Shown piece by piece: positions 1 through 9,573 of a stretch of DNA of 64,000 nt (position 1 is the first letter of the stretch; the number at the start of each line of letters is the position of its first letter). Both the position numbers and the translations under genes were made by a program. Below the pieces are notes generated by a model that made no database searches, was not told the DNA's origin, and saw only the letters and a program-made list of their open reading frames with translations. The DNA comes from Gammaproteobacteria bacterium. GTDB taxonomy: Bacteria; Pseudomonadota; Gammaproteobacteria; Steroidobacterales; Foliamicaceae. The stretch covers positions 62,001-126,000 of the forward strand of contig WTGP01000027.1 in NCBI GenBank assembly GCA_011523505.1, in the 5' to 3' direction.

Positions 1-366
1 GCCGAGCCCGTTCAGGTCGCGCCACAGGATCCGGCACATCTCGCGGTGCCGAAACCAGCGGAGTTCGCGCATGAACGAGGGCTCCTGACGGAACTCGCTC
101 AGTGCTTCGCCGGCCAGTCGCGCCAGTTCGCCCGCTTCCAGCGGCCGGGCGAGCCGGTCTTCGGACAGGAGATGATCGAGAATCTCCGGCCTGCGTGTAA
201 AGCTTCTCGACGCGAACGGCGAACAGGCCAATACCCTTGTGAGCGGCGCGAGAAGTTCACTCTGCTCGAGCCTGGGAGCCAGCGCCTCGTCTTCCCGCAA
301 CGCGGCGAGCGTCTTGTCGGCGCTTTCGCGCAACAGGCCGGGGACTGGAAGCTTGGCGGCGTTCAC
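1..366 (-). CDS. glnE: Glutamine synthetase adenylyltransferase, N-terminal part (cut by window start)
   Basis: The minus strand encodes the first ~122 residues of GlnE, the bifunctional enzyme that adenylylates and de-adenylylates glutamine synthetase in response to PII. The call rests on the sequence near the window edge, FMRELRWFRHREMCRILWRD, which matches the conserved R-x-FR-x-RE-M-x-R-I-x-WRDL element that opens the first nucleotidyltransferase domain; the preceding residues are helical and poorly conserved, as in other GlnE proteins. I read this frame directly from the reverse complement. The best start is GTG at 366: the frame is closed by a stop further upstream, inside the groEL terminator region, and contains no ATG. 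There is no clear ribosome binding site. The catalytic domains lie outside the window. It follows groEL on the same strand but is separated from it by a terminator. Confidence 0.85.
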   Translation of the reverse strand, partial: MNAAKLPVPGLLRESADKTLAALREDEALAPRLEQSELLAPLTRVLACSPFASRSFTRRPEILDHLLSEDRLARPLEAGELARLAGEALSEFRQEPSFMRELRWFRHREMCRILWRDLNGLG

Positions 367-419
367 TTCAATTGATGGCTTGTGTCCGGAAGCGGCAAAG
401 ATTACAACACGCGGAAAGC

Positions 420-452
420 AAAAAGCCCCGCCTTTCGTCGGAAAGGCAGGGC
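420..452 (-). terminator. Rho-independent terminator of groES-groEL
   Basis: On the minus strand a 12-bp stem (GCCCTGCCTTTC pairing with GAAAGGCGGGGC, one G-U pair) with a CGAC loop is followed directly by five T residues. It lies 60 bases past the groEL stop codon and just before the glnE start, so it separates the two units. Confidence 0.85.
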
Positions 453-511
453 TTCGTGCATTGAGGCTTCAGCCGCCGCCGGGCTGTGGCGGCGGCGTCC
501 ACCGGGAGGAA

Positions 512-2486
<1,975 letters not shown>

Positions 2487-2578
2487 GTTGCGTTCTCCTC
2501 GTGGGAAATGCCGATAGCCGCGCCCCCTCGGCGCGGCGATTTCTGATCAAACGGCCCTCTAATCGAAAGGGCGGGTAA

Positions 2579-2607
2579 ATGATAGGGACGGATGTTGCGA
2601 TTTCAAG
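2579..2607 (-). promoter_or_regulatory. Heat-shock (sigma-32 type) promoter of groES-groEL
   Basis: On the minus strand CTTGAA (2607-2602) is followed after 14 bases by CCCTATCAT (2587-2579). This matches the RpoH consensus CTTGAA-N13-15-CCCCATNT closely. It lies about 95 bases upstream of the groES start. No CIRCE element was seen, so control is probably by sigma-32 rather than HrcA. Confidence 0.75.
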
Positions 2608-2705
2608 TGCCAAACGCCAAGTAATGGGCACACAAGGCCGTAAATGACGGCAAATCGATGCCCGAACCGGCTATTTTTCGTTTTCCCGGACCTTTTTCGC
2701 CGACA

Positions 2706-2733
2706 TTCCGCCCCGTTTCTTCGGGGGGCGGAA
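2706..2733 (-). terminator. Stem-loop after the cytochrome-propeller gene
   Basis: TTCCGCCCC and GGGGCGGAA form a perfect 9-bp stem with a 10-base loop, starting 6 bases after the stop codon at 2739. There is no good T-run after it in the minus direction, so it may be a weak terminator or an mRNA-end-protecting hairpin. Confidence 0.35.
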
Positions 2734-2738
2734 CCGAA

Positions 2739-4535
2739 TCAGCGAAAGGCGCCGTAACCGGTCATCCTGGACACGTCCGGATAGAAAATGCCCAGCGCGG
2801 CCTGATTGTTCGAGCGCGTGGAAAAAATAATGGCGCCTTCGCGGGTTACGTCCAGGTTGGGATTGTCGGCCTGGCGGGGCTCCGGGTAATAGGTGAACTG
2901 TTCGGTTTCCGGGTCGAACCGGATCAGGGCGCCGCCGAGACCGCCATCGCCGAACCAGATCCTGTCATCAGGGTCGGCCACGATACCGTAGGGCATCGAT
3001 GCCTTGAGCCTCGAAAACGGGAGGATGTCGTACTCCTTCTGATCGCCCGTCGATGGATCGAGCCGGCCCAGCCTTCCGGAGCTGAACACCGAGTACCAGA
3101 TGATGCCCCTGGAGTCGGCTGCCAGCCGGTTGATCGCGCAGGGCTTGAACAGTGCCGGGTATTCCGTGAACTCCTCGGTCGCCGGATCGAAACTCGCGAT
3201 GGCGCAGCCCAACAGTTCGGCGAACCAGACGATGCCCTTCTGGTCCACTTCGATGCCGTACGGGAACGAATGGCGAGTGGGGATTTCCCACAGCGTTATG
3301 TTGCCGGTCTTGTGGTCCCATTTCCCGAGCTTGTTGCCTCGTATAGCGGTGAACCACACGTCGCCGTTTTCCGCCATGTGCGGGCTATGGCCCCGAATGT
3401 TGCCCACGACACCGTTCTCGTCCACGACCAAGCCCTCCGGATCCATCGGGTAGCGATCGATCTTTCCGGTTTCCGGATCCAGCCGGCCCAGGTGCTGGCC
3501 CTGGTACTCGGCCCAGAAGACATGGCCGTCGCGCGAGATGGTCAGGTCATGCGGAAAGATGTACGACCAGATAGAACCCGGTTCGCCCTTCTTCCTGCCG
3601 TACATATCCGTTTCGGGATTGTTTTCGTCGTAGCCGATGGGAAAGTGGCTCCACTGCGCGGTTCGCGGATCGACACGGCTGAGGCCGATCAGGCTGTTGG
3701 AGCCCCACAGGTTGCCGTCGTTGTCCATCATCGGCCGATGTATGCGGTGCTTGAATGGCTCGTTGGCCGATCTCTGCGACAGGTCGGCTGCGGGGTGCAA
3801 GGGGGTCAGGTACTCGATGAACATCGACGAGGCCAGCGTGGCCTCGTCCAGCGGATACTCAACGTCGAGACGCAGGACCTTGGGCGCACTGTCAGGCCCG
3901 AAATTCTCGACCAGGTAGTCGGCGAGAATTTCGTGTTCCTGGTCGGTAATGCTGCGCACCGAATCGGGATCGGCGAATGCGCCGTTCGGGTCGAGCATGA
4001 CGCTGATCATCGCGTGCCACTGAACCCTGTTCATGCGATTGGCCGGCAGGAAGGAGTGGCCGTGGCAAATCAGGCAGCTGGGCTCCACCAGGTCCCGGCC
4101 TGGCCCGGGCGGGTACATCTCGTCGTAGGAAACCAGTTGCGCGTCCGGGCCGGCGCCACCGAATTGCGGCCCCGGCTTGGAGGGATCCTTGAGGGTCAGC
4201 GGGTTGTCCGGACCGGGGCGCATCTCAAGGTGCAGTTCAATTGCTCCCTCGCCGTGAATCCGCAGCATCTCGTGCCGGGAGGTCAGGCCGTCCTTTTCGG
4301 CCCAGATACGGTAGCCGCCGGGCAACAGGTTGGGTGCGCGAAACCTGCCGTTGTGCGTGTAAACGGTATAGAGCATGTTCTTGTCGAGGTTCCTGGCGTA
4401 GACCTGCGCCGCCGCGAACGGCTTGTCCGCCCTTACCGTCCCCGTGAGAACGGCCGTGCCCGGGATGGCCGGCTCGGCGATTGCCGATGTGGCGGCGCCG
4501 GCGGCAACGAGAAGAACCGCAGCAATACTTCGCAT
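2739..4535 (-). CDS. Exported c-type cytochrome with carboxypeptidase-regulatory-like and Vgb/SMP-30-like propeller domains
   Basis: 598 residues from the ATG at 4535; an upstream extension of the frame is rejected because this start is followed by a clear Sec signal peptide (MRSIAAVLLVAAGAATSAIA, cleavage likely before EPAIPG). Domain order: a beta-sandwich segment like carboxypeptidase regulatory domains (about residues 28-110); a haem c site, CLICH, at residues 154-158; then a long repeat region with motifs such as WF, GRLDPxTG and FDPETEQFTYYP, typical of virginiamycin-B-lyase/SMP-30 six-bladed propellers. It should be periplasmic. The reaction is unknown; Vgb lyase activity should not be assumed because that enzyme has no haem. 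A paralogue sits at 16659-18614 on the other side of the hydantoinase/transporter operon, sharing the YPPGPGRD segment just before the haem motif. An electron-transfer role in the local catabolic pathway is inference. Confidence 0.8.
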   Translation of the reverse strand: MRSIAAVLLVAAGAATSAIAEPAIPGTAVLTGTVRADKPFAAAQVYARNLDKNMLYTVYTHNGRFRAPNLLPGGYRIWAEKDGLTSRHEMLRIHGEGAIELHLEMRPGPDNPLTLKDPSKPGPQFGGAGPDAQLVSYDEMYPPGPGRDLVEPSCLICHGHSFLPANRMNRVQWHAMISVMLDPNGAFADPDSVRSITDQEHEILADYLVENFGPDSAPKVLRLDVEYPLDEATLASSMFIEYLTPLHPAADLSQRSANEPFKHRIHRPMMDNDGNLWGSNSLIGLSRVDPRTAQWSHFPIGYDENNPETDMYGRKKGEPGSIWSYIFPHDLTISRDGHVFWAEYQGQHLGRLDPETGKIDRYPMDPEGLVVDENGVVGNIRGHSPHMAENGDVWFTAIRGNKLGKWDHKTGNITLWEIPTRHSFPYGIEVDQKGIVWFAELLGCAIASFDPATEEFTEYPALFKPCAINRLAADSRGIIWYSVFSSGRLGRLDPSTGDQKEYDILPFSRLKASMPYGIVADPDDRIWFGDGGLGGALIRFDPETEQFTYYPEPRQADNPNLDVTREGAIIFSTRSNNQAALGIFYPDVSRMTGYGAFR

Positions 4536-4703
4536 TGCGCGGCATATGAGATTTGCTGGAATTGCCGAAATCACTTGATTGCTCCCATTAGCTGCGCATG
4601 TGGCAAAAAGCCCCAGGCACCTAGCCGATGGTGGCACGCGTGCCTGAGTTTGTAAAGCTAAAATGCGCGTCGAATCGACCCGGCCGGGTCGCGGGTTTTC
4701 CGG

Positions 4704-5291
4704 ATGGCGACAGTTATGAAAGCACTGATATGCATGGATTTCGAAAACGACATCGTCCACGCCAGCGGCAAGGTGTCGGGCAAGGGTTATGCGGACTTTG
4801 ATGCCCGGCACGGCACGCTGTCACGCGTGCGCGGGGTCCAGGACCGCTTCCGCGCTGCCGGTCTGCCCGTCATTCATGTGCGGGTGGGCTTTCACCCCGG
4901 TTACGCACAGAGCCCCAAGGGATCGCCGCTCATGGGTCAGGCCCATCAGTTCGGGGCTTTCGATCTCAGCGGCTGGGGCGGCCAGTTCATCGATGCGGTT
5001 GCGCCGCAGGGCGAGGAGCTGGTCATTACCAAGCACCGCGTGGGCAGTTTTCACGCAACCGCCATGGAACTGACCTTGCGCAACATGGGCGTTACGCACG
5101 TTTTTCTGGCCGGCGTTGCGACCGACATGGTTGTGGAGTCCACGGCCCGGGAAGCGCATGATCGGGATTTCGCCGTGAGCGTCATAGCCGATTGCTGCAT
5201 AGCGGCCAATGACGAGGACCAGCAGCGCAGTCTCGTCAACATGCGGAAACTGTCCACCATCCTTACCAGCGACGAGATCGAGCTCGACTGA
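4704..5291 (+). CDS. Isochorismatase-fold protein (cysteine hydrolase family) lacking the catalytic cysteine
   Basis: 195 residues with the Rossmann-like fold of isochorismatases, nicotinamidases and N-carbamoyl amidases. Seen: the first-strand Asp (CMDFEND, Asp12), the Lys (VITKHRVGSF, Lys110), and the loop GVATDMVVESTARE. In canonical members that loop reads ATxxCVxxT; here Val143 takes the Cys position, so hydrolysis through a thiol intermediate is unlikely. EntB- and PhzD-type isochorismatases also lack this Cys, so a different hydrolysis mechanism or a non-hydrolytic role is possible. ATG at 4704 and a second ATG at 4716 are both usable. It is divergent from the cytochrome-propeller gene and convergent with tctA, 24 bases away; the position next to a hydantoinase operon suggests amide or carbamoyl chemistry, but that is inference. 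Confidence 0.8.
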   Translation: MATVMKALICMDFENDIVHASGKVSGKGYADFDARHGTLSRVRGVQDRFRAAGLPVIHVRVGFHPGYAQSPKGSPLMGQAHQFGAFDLSGWGGQFIDAVAPQGEELVITKHRVGSFHATAMELTLRNMGVTHVFLAGVATDMVVESTAREAHDRDFAVSVIADCCIAANDEDQQRSLVNMRKLSTILTSDEIELD

Positions 5292-5315
5292 GAGCCCGCC
5301 GCCGGCCACCCGACG

Positions 5316-6845
5316 CTAGCTGCTGTCGACGGGTTCTTCCGGCAGGCCGTAGCGTTTCATGGCCAGCCGCTGTCGCACGACCAGCACGGTCAGGACGGCG
5401 AGGGCCGCCAGCAAAATCATCAGAACGGGCCGGCTGGCGACAAACGCGAGCCAACCGTCGGCGGCCTCGGCCAGAATCAGCGTCTGGCGAACCGAGCGCT
5501 CAAGGATGGGCGTCAGAATGAAGCCGATCAGCAGCAATACCGGCGGGAAATCATGCTTTGTCATAAGCCAGCCGATCAGTCCGAACACGAACATCAACTG
5601 AACGTCGAACAGTGAACCGCGCATCGCGTAGGCGCCGGCGGAGGCGAACACCAGCACCGCCGGGAAAAGCAGTCTCTTGGGAACGGAGACCACTTTCTTG
5701 GCCAATGGTATGAAGCCCATTCCGACCACGTAATTGACCAGGTTCGCGAGCAGCATGGCGGCGAAAATCGCGTAGATCGGCTCGGGATTGTCGCGAAAGG
5801 CGATCGGTCCCGGCGTGATGCCCTGGATCAGCAACGCTCCGAGTATGAGGGCGGCCGCAACGTCGCCCGGTATGCCAAAGGCCAGCAACGGGATCAGGTT
5901 GGCTCCGCCCACGGCGTTGTTGGCCGCCTCCGGCGCTGCAATGCCATGCAGGGAACCGCGCCCGAATTCTTCCGGCTTCGCCGCGGTGCGGCGGGCCTCG
6001 TTGTAGGCGATGAACGCGGCGACGGTGGAGCCCAGCCCGGGCAGCGCGCCGGTCAGCGTGCCGATGGCGGAGCTGCGGAAAAGTGTGGGAAGCAATGCCC
6101 TGTGTTCCTTTCCGGACAGTCGATTGTCCTCGGGCAGTGAAGAAAACGTAATCGTTTTTTCGGCAAGACGCCTGACCGGTTGCTCCAGTTGTCTGAAGAC
6201 TTCCGAAATGGCGAGAAACCCGATCAGCATGGGGATCAGGCCGATTCCATCGAACAATTCCGCATTGCCGAAAGTCAGGCGCGGTGAGCCCGTGATCGGA
6301 TCGAGCCCGATGCAGGCGAGCAGAACGCCGGCGGCAATCGCCGCGACGCCTTTCCAGGAACTGCCGCGGTGCAGTGAGATCAGGCTGAGCAGCGCAAAGA
6401 ACACGAGAATCGCGTACTCGGCAGGACCGAATCGAATCGCGACCGCCGCCAGGACGCCAGCGCCGAAAATCAGGACGATGTCGGAGAACGAATCACCGAA
6501 TACGGAGGCGAACAGGACGGTGTGCATGGCTTTTCCGCCTTTTCCGCGTCGCGCCAGGGGATTGCCGTCGATGACCGTCGCCGCCGCCGCCGGCGTTCCC
6601 GGGGTACGAAGCAGGATGGCCGGAATGCTCGACCCGAACAGGGACCCCTTGAACATGGCCAGCATCATCGGGATACCGACCCAGGGATCGAAATAGAAAC
6701 TGAAAGGCACCAGCAGGGCGACCGCCATCGCGGCGGTGAGTCCCGGGATGGAGCCGAGGATCTGGCCCAGCACGATGCCGAGCAATATGCCCGCCAACGC
6801 ATTGAAATTGAGCGCCAGCGAAATGCCGTCGAGAATGCTCTCCAT
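5316..6845 (-). CDS. tctA: Tripartite tricarboxylate transporter, large membrane subunit TctA
   Basis: 509 residues, almost entirely hydrophobic segments, fitting the 10-12 helix TctA family. The signature RTPGTPAAAATVIDGNPLARRGKGG near residues 81-105 is the family's most conserved region (TPGTP-x-SAATV-x-DGxP). TctA is the ion-coupled permease that accepts a carboxylate from the periplasmic binding protein. It is the last gene of the operon, 3 bases after tctB. The C-terminal KRYGLPEEPVDSS tail is cytoplasmic and unremarkable. Substrate is not readable from sequence; the operon context suggests an organic acid, amide or hydantoin-like compound. Confidence 0.92.
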   Translation of the reverse strand: MESILDGISLALNFNALAGILLGIVLGQILGSIPGLTAAMAVALLVPFSFYFDPWVGIPMMLAMFKGSLFGSSIPAILLRTPGTPAAAATVIDGNPLARRGKGGKAMHTVLFASVFGDSFSDIVLIFGAGVLAAVAIRFGPAEYAILVFFALLSLISLHRGSSWKGVAAIAAGVLLACIGLDPITGSPRLTFGNAELFDGIGLIPMLIGFLAISEVFRQLEQPVRRLAEKTITFSSLPEDNRLSGKEHRALLPTLFRSSAIGTLTGALPGLGSTVAAFIAYNEARRTAAKPEEFGRGSLHGIAAPEAANNAVGGANLIPLLAFGIPGDVAAALILGALLIQGITPGPIAFRDNPEPIYAIFAAMLLANLVNYVVGMGFIPLAKKVVSVPKRLLFPAVLVFASAGAYAMRGSLFDVQLMFVFGLIGWLMTKHDFPPVLLLIGFILTPILERSVRQTLILAEAADGWLAFVASRPVLMILLAALAVLTVLVVRQRLAMKRYGLPEEPVDSS

Positions 6846-6848
6846 CGG

Positions 6849-7340
6849 CTAGATGGGCAGGCCGGGAATCAGGCCGGACCTGGGCAGGCGCACGTTCAGG
6901 GCCAGTTCGAACAACAGATAGATTGCCGCCAGCAAGAGAGTGGGGAAAACGATGACGACCCATGGCCGCCTCTCGCCAAGAAGGACGGTGAGCAGCGCCG
7001 CCATGCAGATCCCGCCGATGTAGAAACCAACCAGGGCGAAGCCGACGCCAGCGAACGCCAGGCAGATCGCAACCCCGCCAATGGGCATGTAGATGTGACT
7101 TTGCCTGCCTTCGCGGGGTTTTCGAGGGGACCGTGTTCCGGTAAGCGAACTCAGCAATCCCCAGGCCAGCGCCAGCACCATCGCGGCGGTGGCCAGCCGG
7201 GGCATGAATCGCGGCGACAGGCCTTCACCCGGGCCGGGCCCGCCGTGTGAAATGCCCGCCGGCAGGATCCAGAGGCCAAAAAGGATCGCCGCCGCCAGCA
7301 GGGCCGCGATGGCGACTGATTCCCGGCGCGCAGTTTTCAT
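6849..7340 (-). CDS. tctB: Tripartite tricarboxylate transporter, small membrane subunit TctB
   Basis: 163 residues with four predicted transmembrane helices (about residues 9-29, 46-64, 87-110 and 120-145), the TctB pattern. It partners TctA in the membrane. Its ATG overlaps the tctC stop codon by 4 bases (ATGA) and its stop lies 3 bases before tctA, so the three transporter genes are translationally linked. Confidence 0.88.
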   Translation of the reverse strand: MKTARRESVAIAALLAAAILFGLWILPAGISHGGPGPGEGLSPRFMPRLATAAMVLALAWGLLSSLTGTRSPRKPREGRQSHIYMPIGGVAICLAFAGVGFALVGFYIGGICMAALLTVLLGERRPWVVIVFPTLLLAAIYLLFELALNVRLPRSGLIPGLPI

Positions 7341-8338
7341 TCATTCGCGCCGAGCAAACGCAAGGCTTCGCGGGTGGCATCGATGTCCGCCAGGACGTGA
7401 CGCTGAAATTCCTGGTGATCCAGATAGGCCACTCTGCCGCTCAGGCGGTGCGCAATGCTCGAGAAGCTGTCCGACGCCGTAATGGTGCGCATCGCCGCGT
7501 CCCACGCTGCGACGACTTCGCCGGGCAGCTCCGCCGGTCCGGCCAGGCCGAAGAAAATGGTGGGCGCCAGGGGATAGGCCATTTGCTGGTAGGTGGGTAC
7601 CGACGGCAAGTCCGGCAAGGGTTCGGGCCCGATCTCGGCCAGCACGCGGATGTCGCCGGCCGCCAGCGGGCCCGCGTAGTCGGAAATCACGCCCATGTCG
7701 ATGGTTCCGCCCAGCAGTCCCGCCAGGACTTCCGAAGAACCCTGCATGGGAATGAATGCGGCGTCTATTTCCTCTTGCCGGAATGCCGCCAGCGTCGCGA
7801 TATGCGGGGCGCCGTTGATGCCCGCGGAGGACCAGCGCAGCCTGCCGGGATTGGCTCGTGCGTATTCGAGCAGGTCCGCGAAGGAACCGAACCGGGACCC
7901 CGAGCCAACCAGCACCGGATGAGGAGTGACGATGAAGCGCGACAGGTAGGTGAAGTCCTGCACCGGATCATAGGGGACATCGAGAAAATTCGGAGCCATC
8001 ACCAGCGGGCTGCTCGAAACGAAGCCGAGGGTGTAGCCGTCGGCGGGAGCGCGGGCTACGGAGCCCACTCCCACCGTGCCGCCTCCTCCGGTCCTGTTCT
8101 CCACGAAGACCTTCGCGCCCAGGATCTCCGAGGCCTGTGCCGCGATGGCGCGAGTAAAGGTATCGCCGCCGCCGCCGGGCGCATAGGGAACGATGATCGT
8201 GATCGCCCTGGACGGATACTCGTCGCTGCCCGTCTGCCCGCCGCAGCCGGCCGTCAGCGCGGCGGCGGCAAACAGCGCGAACGCGCCGACAAACGCATGA
8301 CACGCCACCAGGGCCCTGCCGCTTCCCGCTGCGCTCAT
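7337..8338 (-). CDS. tctC: Bug/TctC-family solute-binding lipoprotein
   Basis: 333 residues. An N-terminal hydrophobic segment ends in the lipobox LTAGC (Cys32), so the mature protein is anchored in the periplasm as a lipoprotein. The mature start EYPSRAITIIVPYAPGGGGDTFTRAIA is the hallmark of the Bordetella Bug/TctC family, and the later WSSAGINGAPHIATL and PALAAGDIRVLAEIG-like segments fit it. It captures the substrate for TctA/TctB. It is 6 bases after the acyl-CoA dehydrogenase gene, placing the transporter in the same transcript as the catabolic enzymes. Confidence 0.92.
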   Translation of the reverse strand: MSAAGSGRALVACHAFVGAFALFAAAALTAGCGGQTGSDEYPSRAITIIVPYAPGGGGDTFTRAIAAQASEILGAKVFVENRTGGGGTVGVGSVARAPADGYTLGFVSSSPLVMAPNFLDVPYDPVQDFTYLSRFIVTPHPVLVGSGSRFGSFADLLEYARANPGRLRWSSAGINGAPHIATLAAFRQEEIDAAFIPMQGSSEVLAGLLGGTIDMGVISDYAGPLAAGDIRVLAEIGPEPLPDLPSVPTYQQMAYPLAPTIFFGLAGPAELPGEVVAAWDAAMRTITASDSFSSIAHRLSGRVAYLDHQEFQRHVLADIDATREALRLLGANE

Positions 8339-8344
8339 GGAAGG

Positions 8345-9541
8345 CTAACCGCGCAACAGCTTGCGGGCGATCAGCATGCGCTGTATTTCATTGGCGCCGC
8401 CGCCGATCTGTCCGTGGCGCAGGTAGCGGTAGAACAGCGTCAGGGGCAGTTCCAGCGATTCGCCCATCGCGCCGTGGATCTGGATTGCCTTGTCGAGGGT
8501 CCGCGCCCCCCAGACCATCGAGGTGAGTTTCACCATGCCGGCCTCGGTGCGAATGTCCTCGCCGGCATCGGCGCGGGCGGCCATCTGATAGGTGAGCGAG
8601 CGCAGTGCCTCCAGGTCGATGTACATGTCGACCAGGTGCCACTGGATGGCCTGGCGCTCGGACAGGGGCTTGCCGAAAGTGACCCGCTGTTTGGACCACT
8701 CGATGGACATGTCCAGCGCCCGCTGCATCTTGCCCAGCGCATAAGGGCCGCGCAGGAGGCGGTCGTGGATGGTAAGCCAGCGCTGTCCCAGCCGGAAGCC
8801 GTTGCCGACTTCGCCGAGAACGTCGGACTGAGGCACCCGGCAGTCCTCGAAGTGGACGATGTATTGCGATGCGTGCGGGCCCAGCCAGGTCTTGATTCCG
8901 GGTTCTTCGACAAGCATGCCGGGATTGTCGCGGTTCACCAGGAACATCGTGATGCCGCCGCGCTGGCGCTTTTCCGGGTCGGTGACCGCCTGCACCATGA
9001 TCATGTCGGACTCGGCAGCGCCCGATATCCACATCTTGGTGCCGTTCAGGACCCAGTCCTTTCCGTCTCTCACCGCGCGCGTCTGCATCATGCCGCCCGG
9101 GTCGGAGCCCGCATTGGGTTCGGTCTGGGCAAAACAGGTGGTCATTTCGCCCTCGATCACCGGCTTGAGGAATCGATCGACCTGGTCGCCCCGGCACTGA
9201 TAGAGGATGTTGGCCACGTTCGCGAACGGAAAGGGCACAGCGGTGTAGTTGAATTGCTCGAGTATGGCCACCTGGGCGAGCATGGACAGCCCCGAGCCTC
9301 CGTGCTTCTCCGGCACCATGAGATACCAGAGGCCGGTGTCGCGGGAAATATCGACCAGGCGCGCTACGACATCGGGACCGAATACCCGTCCGAGGTTGGT
9401 TGTTTCCTTGATGCCGAAGGCGTGCGCCGGGTGAGGCAGAAACTCCGCCTCGAGCGGCAGCAATTCGTTGTGAACGATGCGCTTTGCAAGTTCGACGATC
9501 TCGCGAATATCGGGCGGTAGCTGAAAATTCCCATTCTCCAT
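8345..9541 (-). CDS. Acyl-CoA dehydrogenase family flavoprotein
   Basis: 398 residues, the normal length for a soluble FAD acyl-CoA dehydrogenase. Seen: CFAQTEPNAGSDPG and WVLNGTKMWISGA (flavin-binding middle domain), and the C-terminal helical domain ending IGGGANEIQRMLIARKLLRG. In short- and medium-chain enzymes the equivalent of IGGGANEI reads IYEGTxEI, whose Glu is the catalytic base; Gly381 stands there. Enzymes with GGG at this point are common in the family, so a different base or a specialised substrate is likely. It probably oxidises a CoA thioester produced by the pathway encoded in this operon. SD AGGAGC precedes the ATG. Confidence 0.9.
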   Translation of the reverse strand: MENGNFQLPPDIREIVELAKRIVHNELLPLEAEFLPHPAHAFGIKETTNLGRVFGPDVVARLVDISRDTGLWYLMVPEKHGGSGLSMLAQVAILEQFNYTAVPFPFANVANILYQCRGDQVDRFLKPVIEGEMTTCFAQTEPNAGSDPGGMMQTRAVRDGKDWVLNGTKMWISGAAESDMIMVQAVTDPEKRQRGGITMFLVNRDNPGMLVEEPGIKTWLGPHASQYIVHFEDCRVPQSDVLGEVGNGFRLGQRWLTIHDRLLRGPYALGKMQRALDMSIEWSKQRVTFGKPLSERQAIQWHLVDMYIDLEALRSLTYQMAARADAGEDIRTEAGMVKLTSMVWGARTLDKAIQIHGAMGESLELPLTLFYRYLRHGQIGGGANEIQRMLIARKLLRG

Positions 9542-9573
9542 CGGGTTGCTCCTGATACCAGTGCTGACAGGCC

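Noticed and set aside
2658..4655. 665-residue open frame opposite the cytochrome-propeller gene
   Set aside because: The opposite strand has a signal peptide, haem motif and propeller repeats; this frame has none and is an antisense artefact.
7247..9520. 757-residue open frame opposite tctC and the acyl-CoA dehydrogenase
   Set aside because: It spans two well-supported genes on the other strand and has no recognisable domain.
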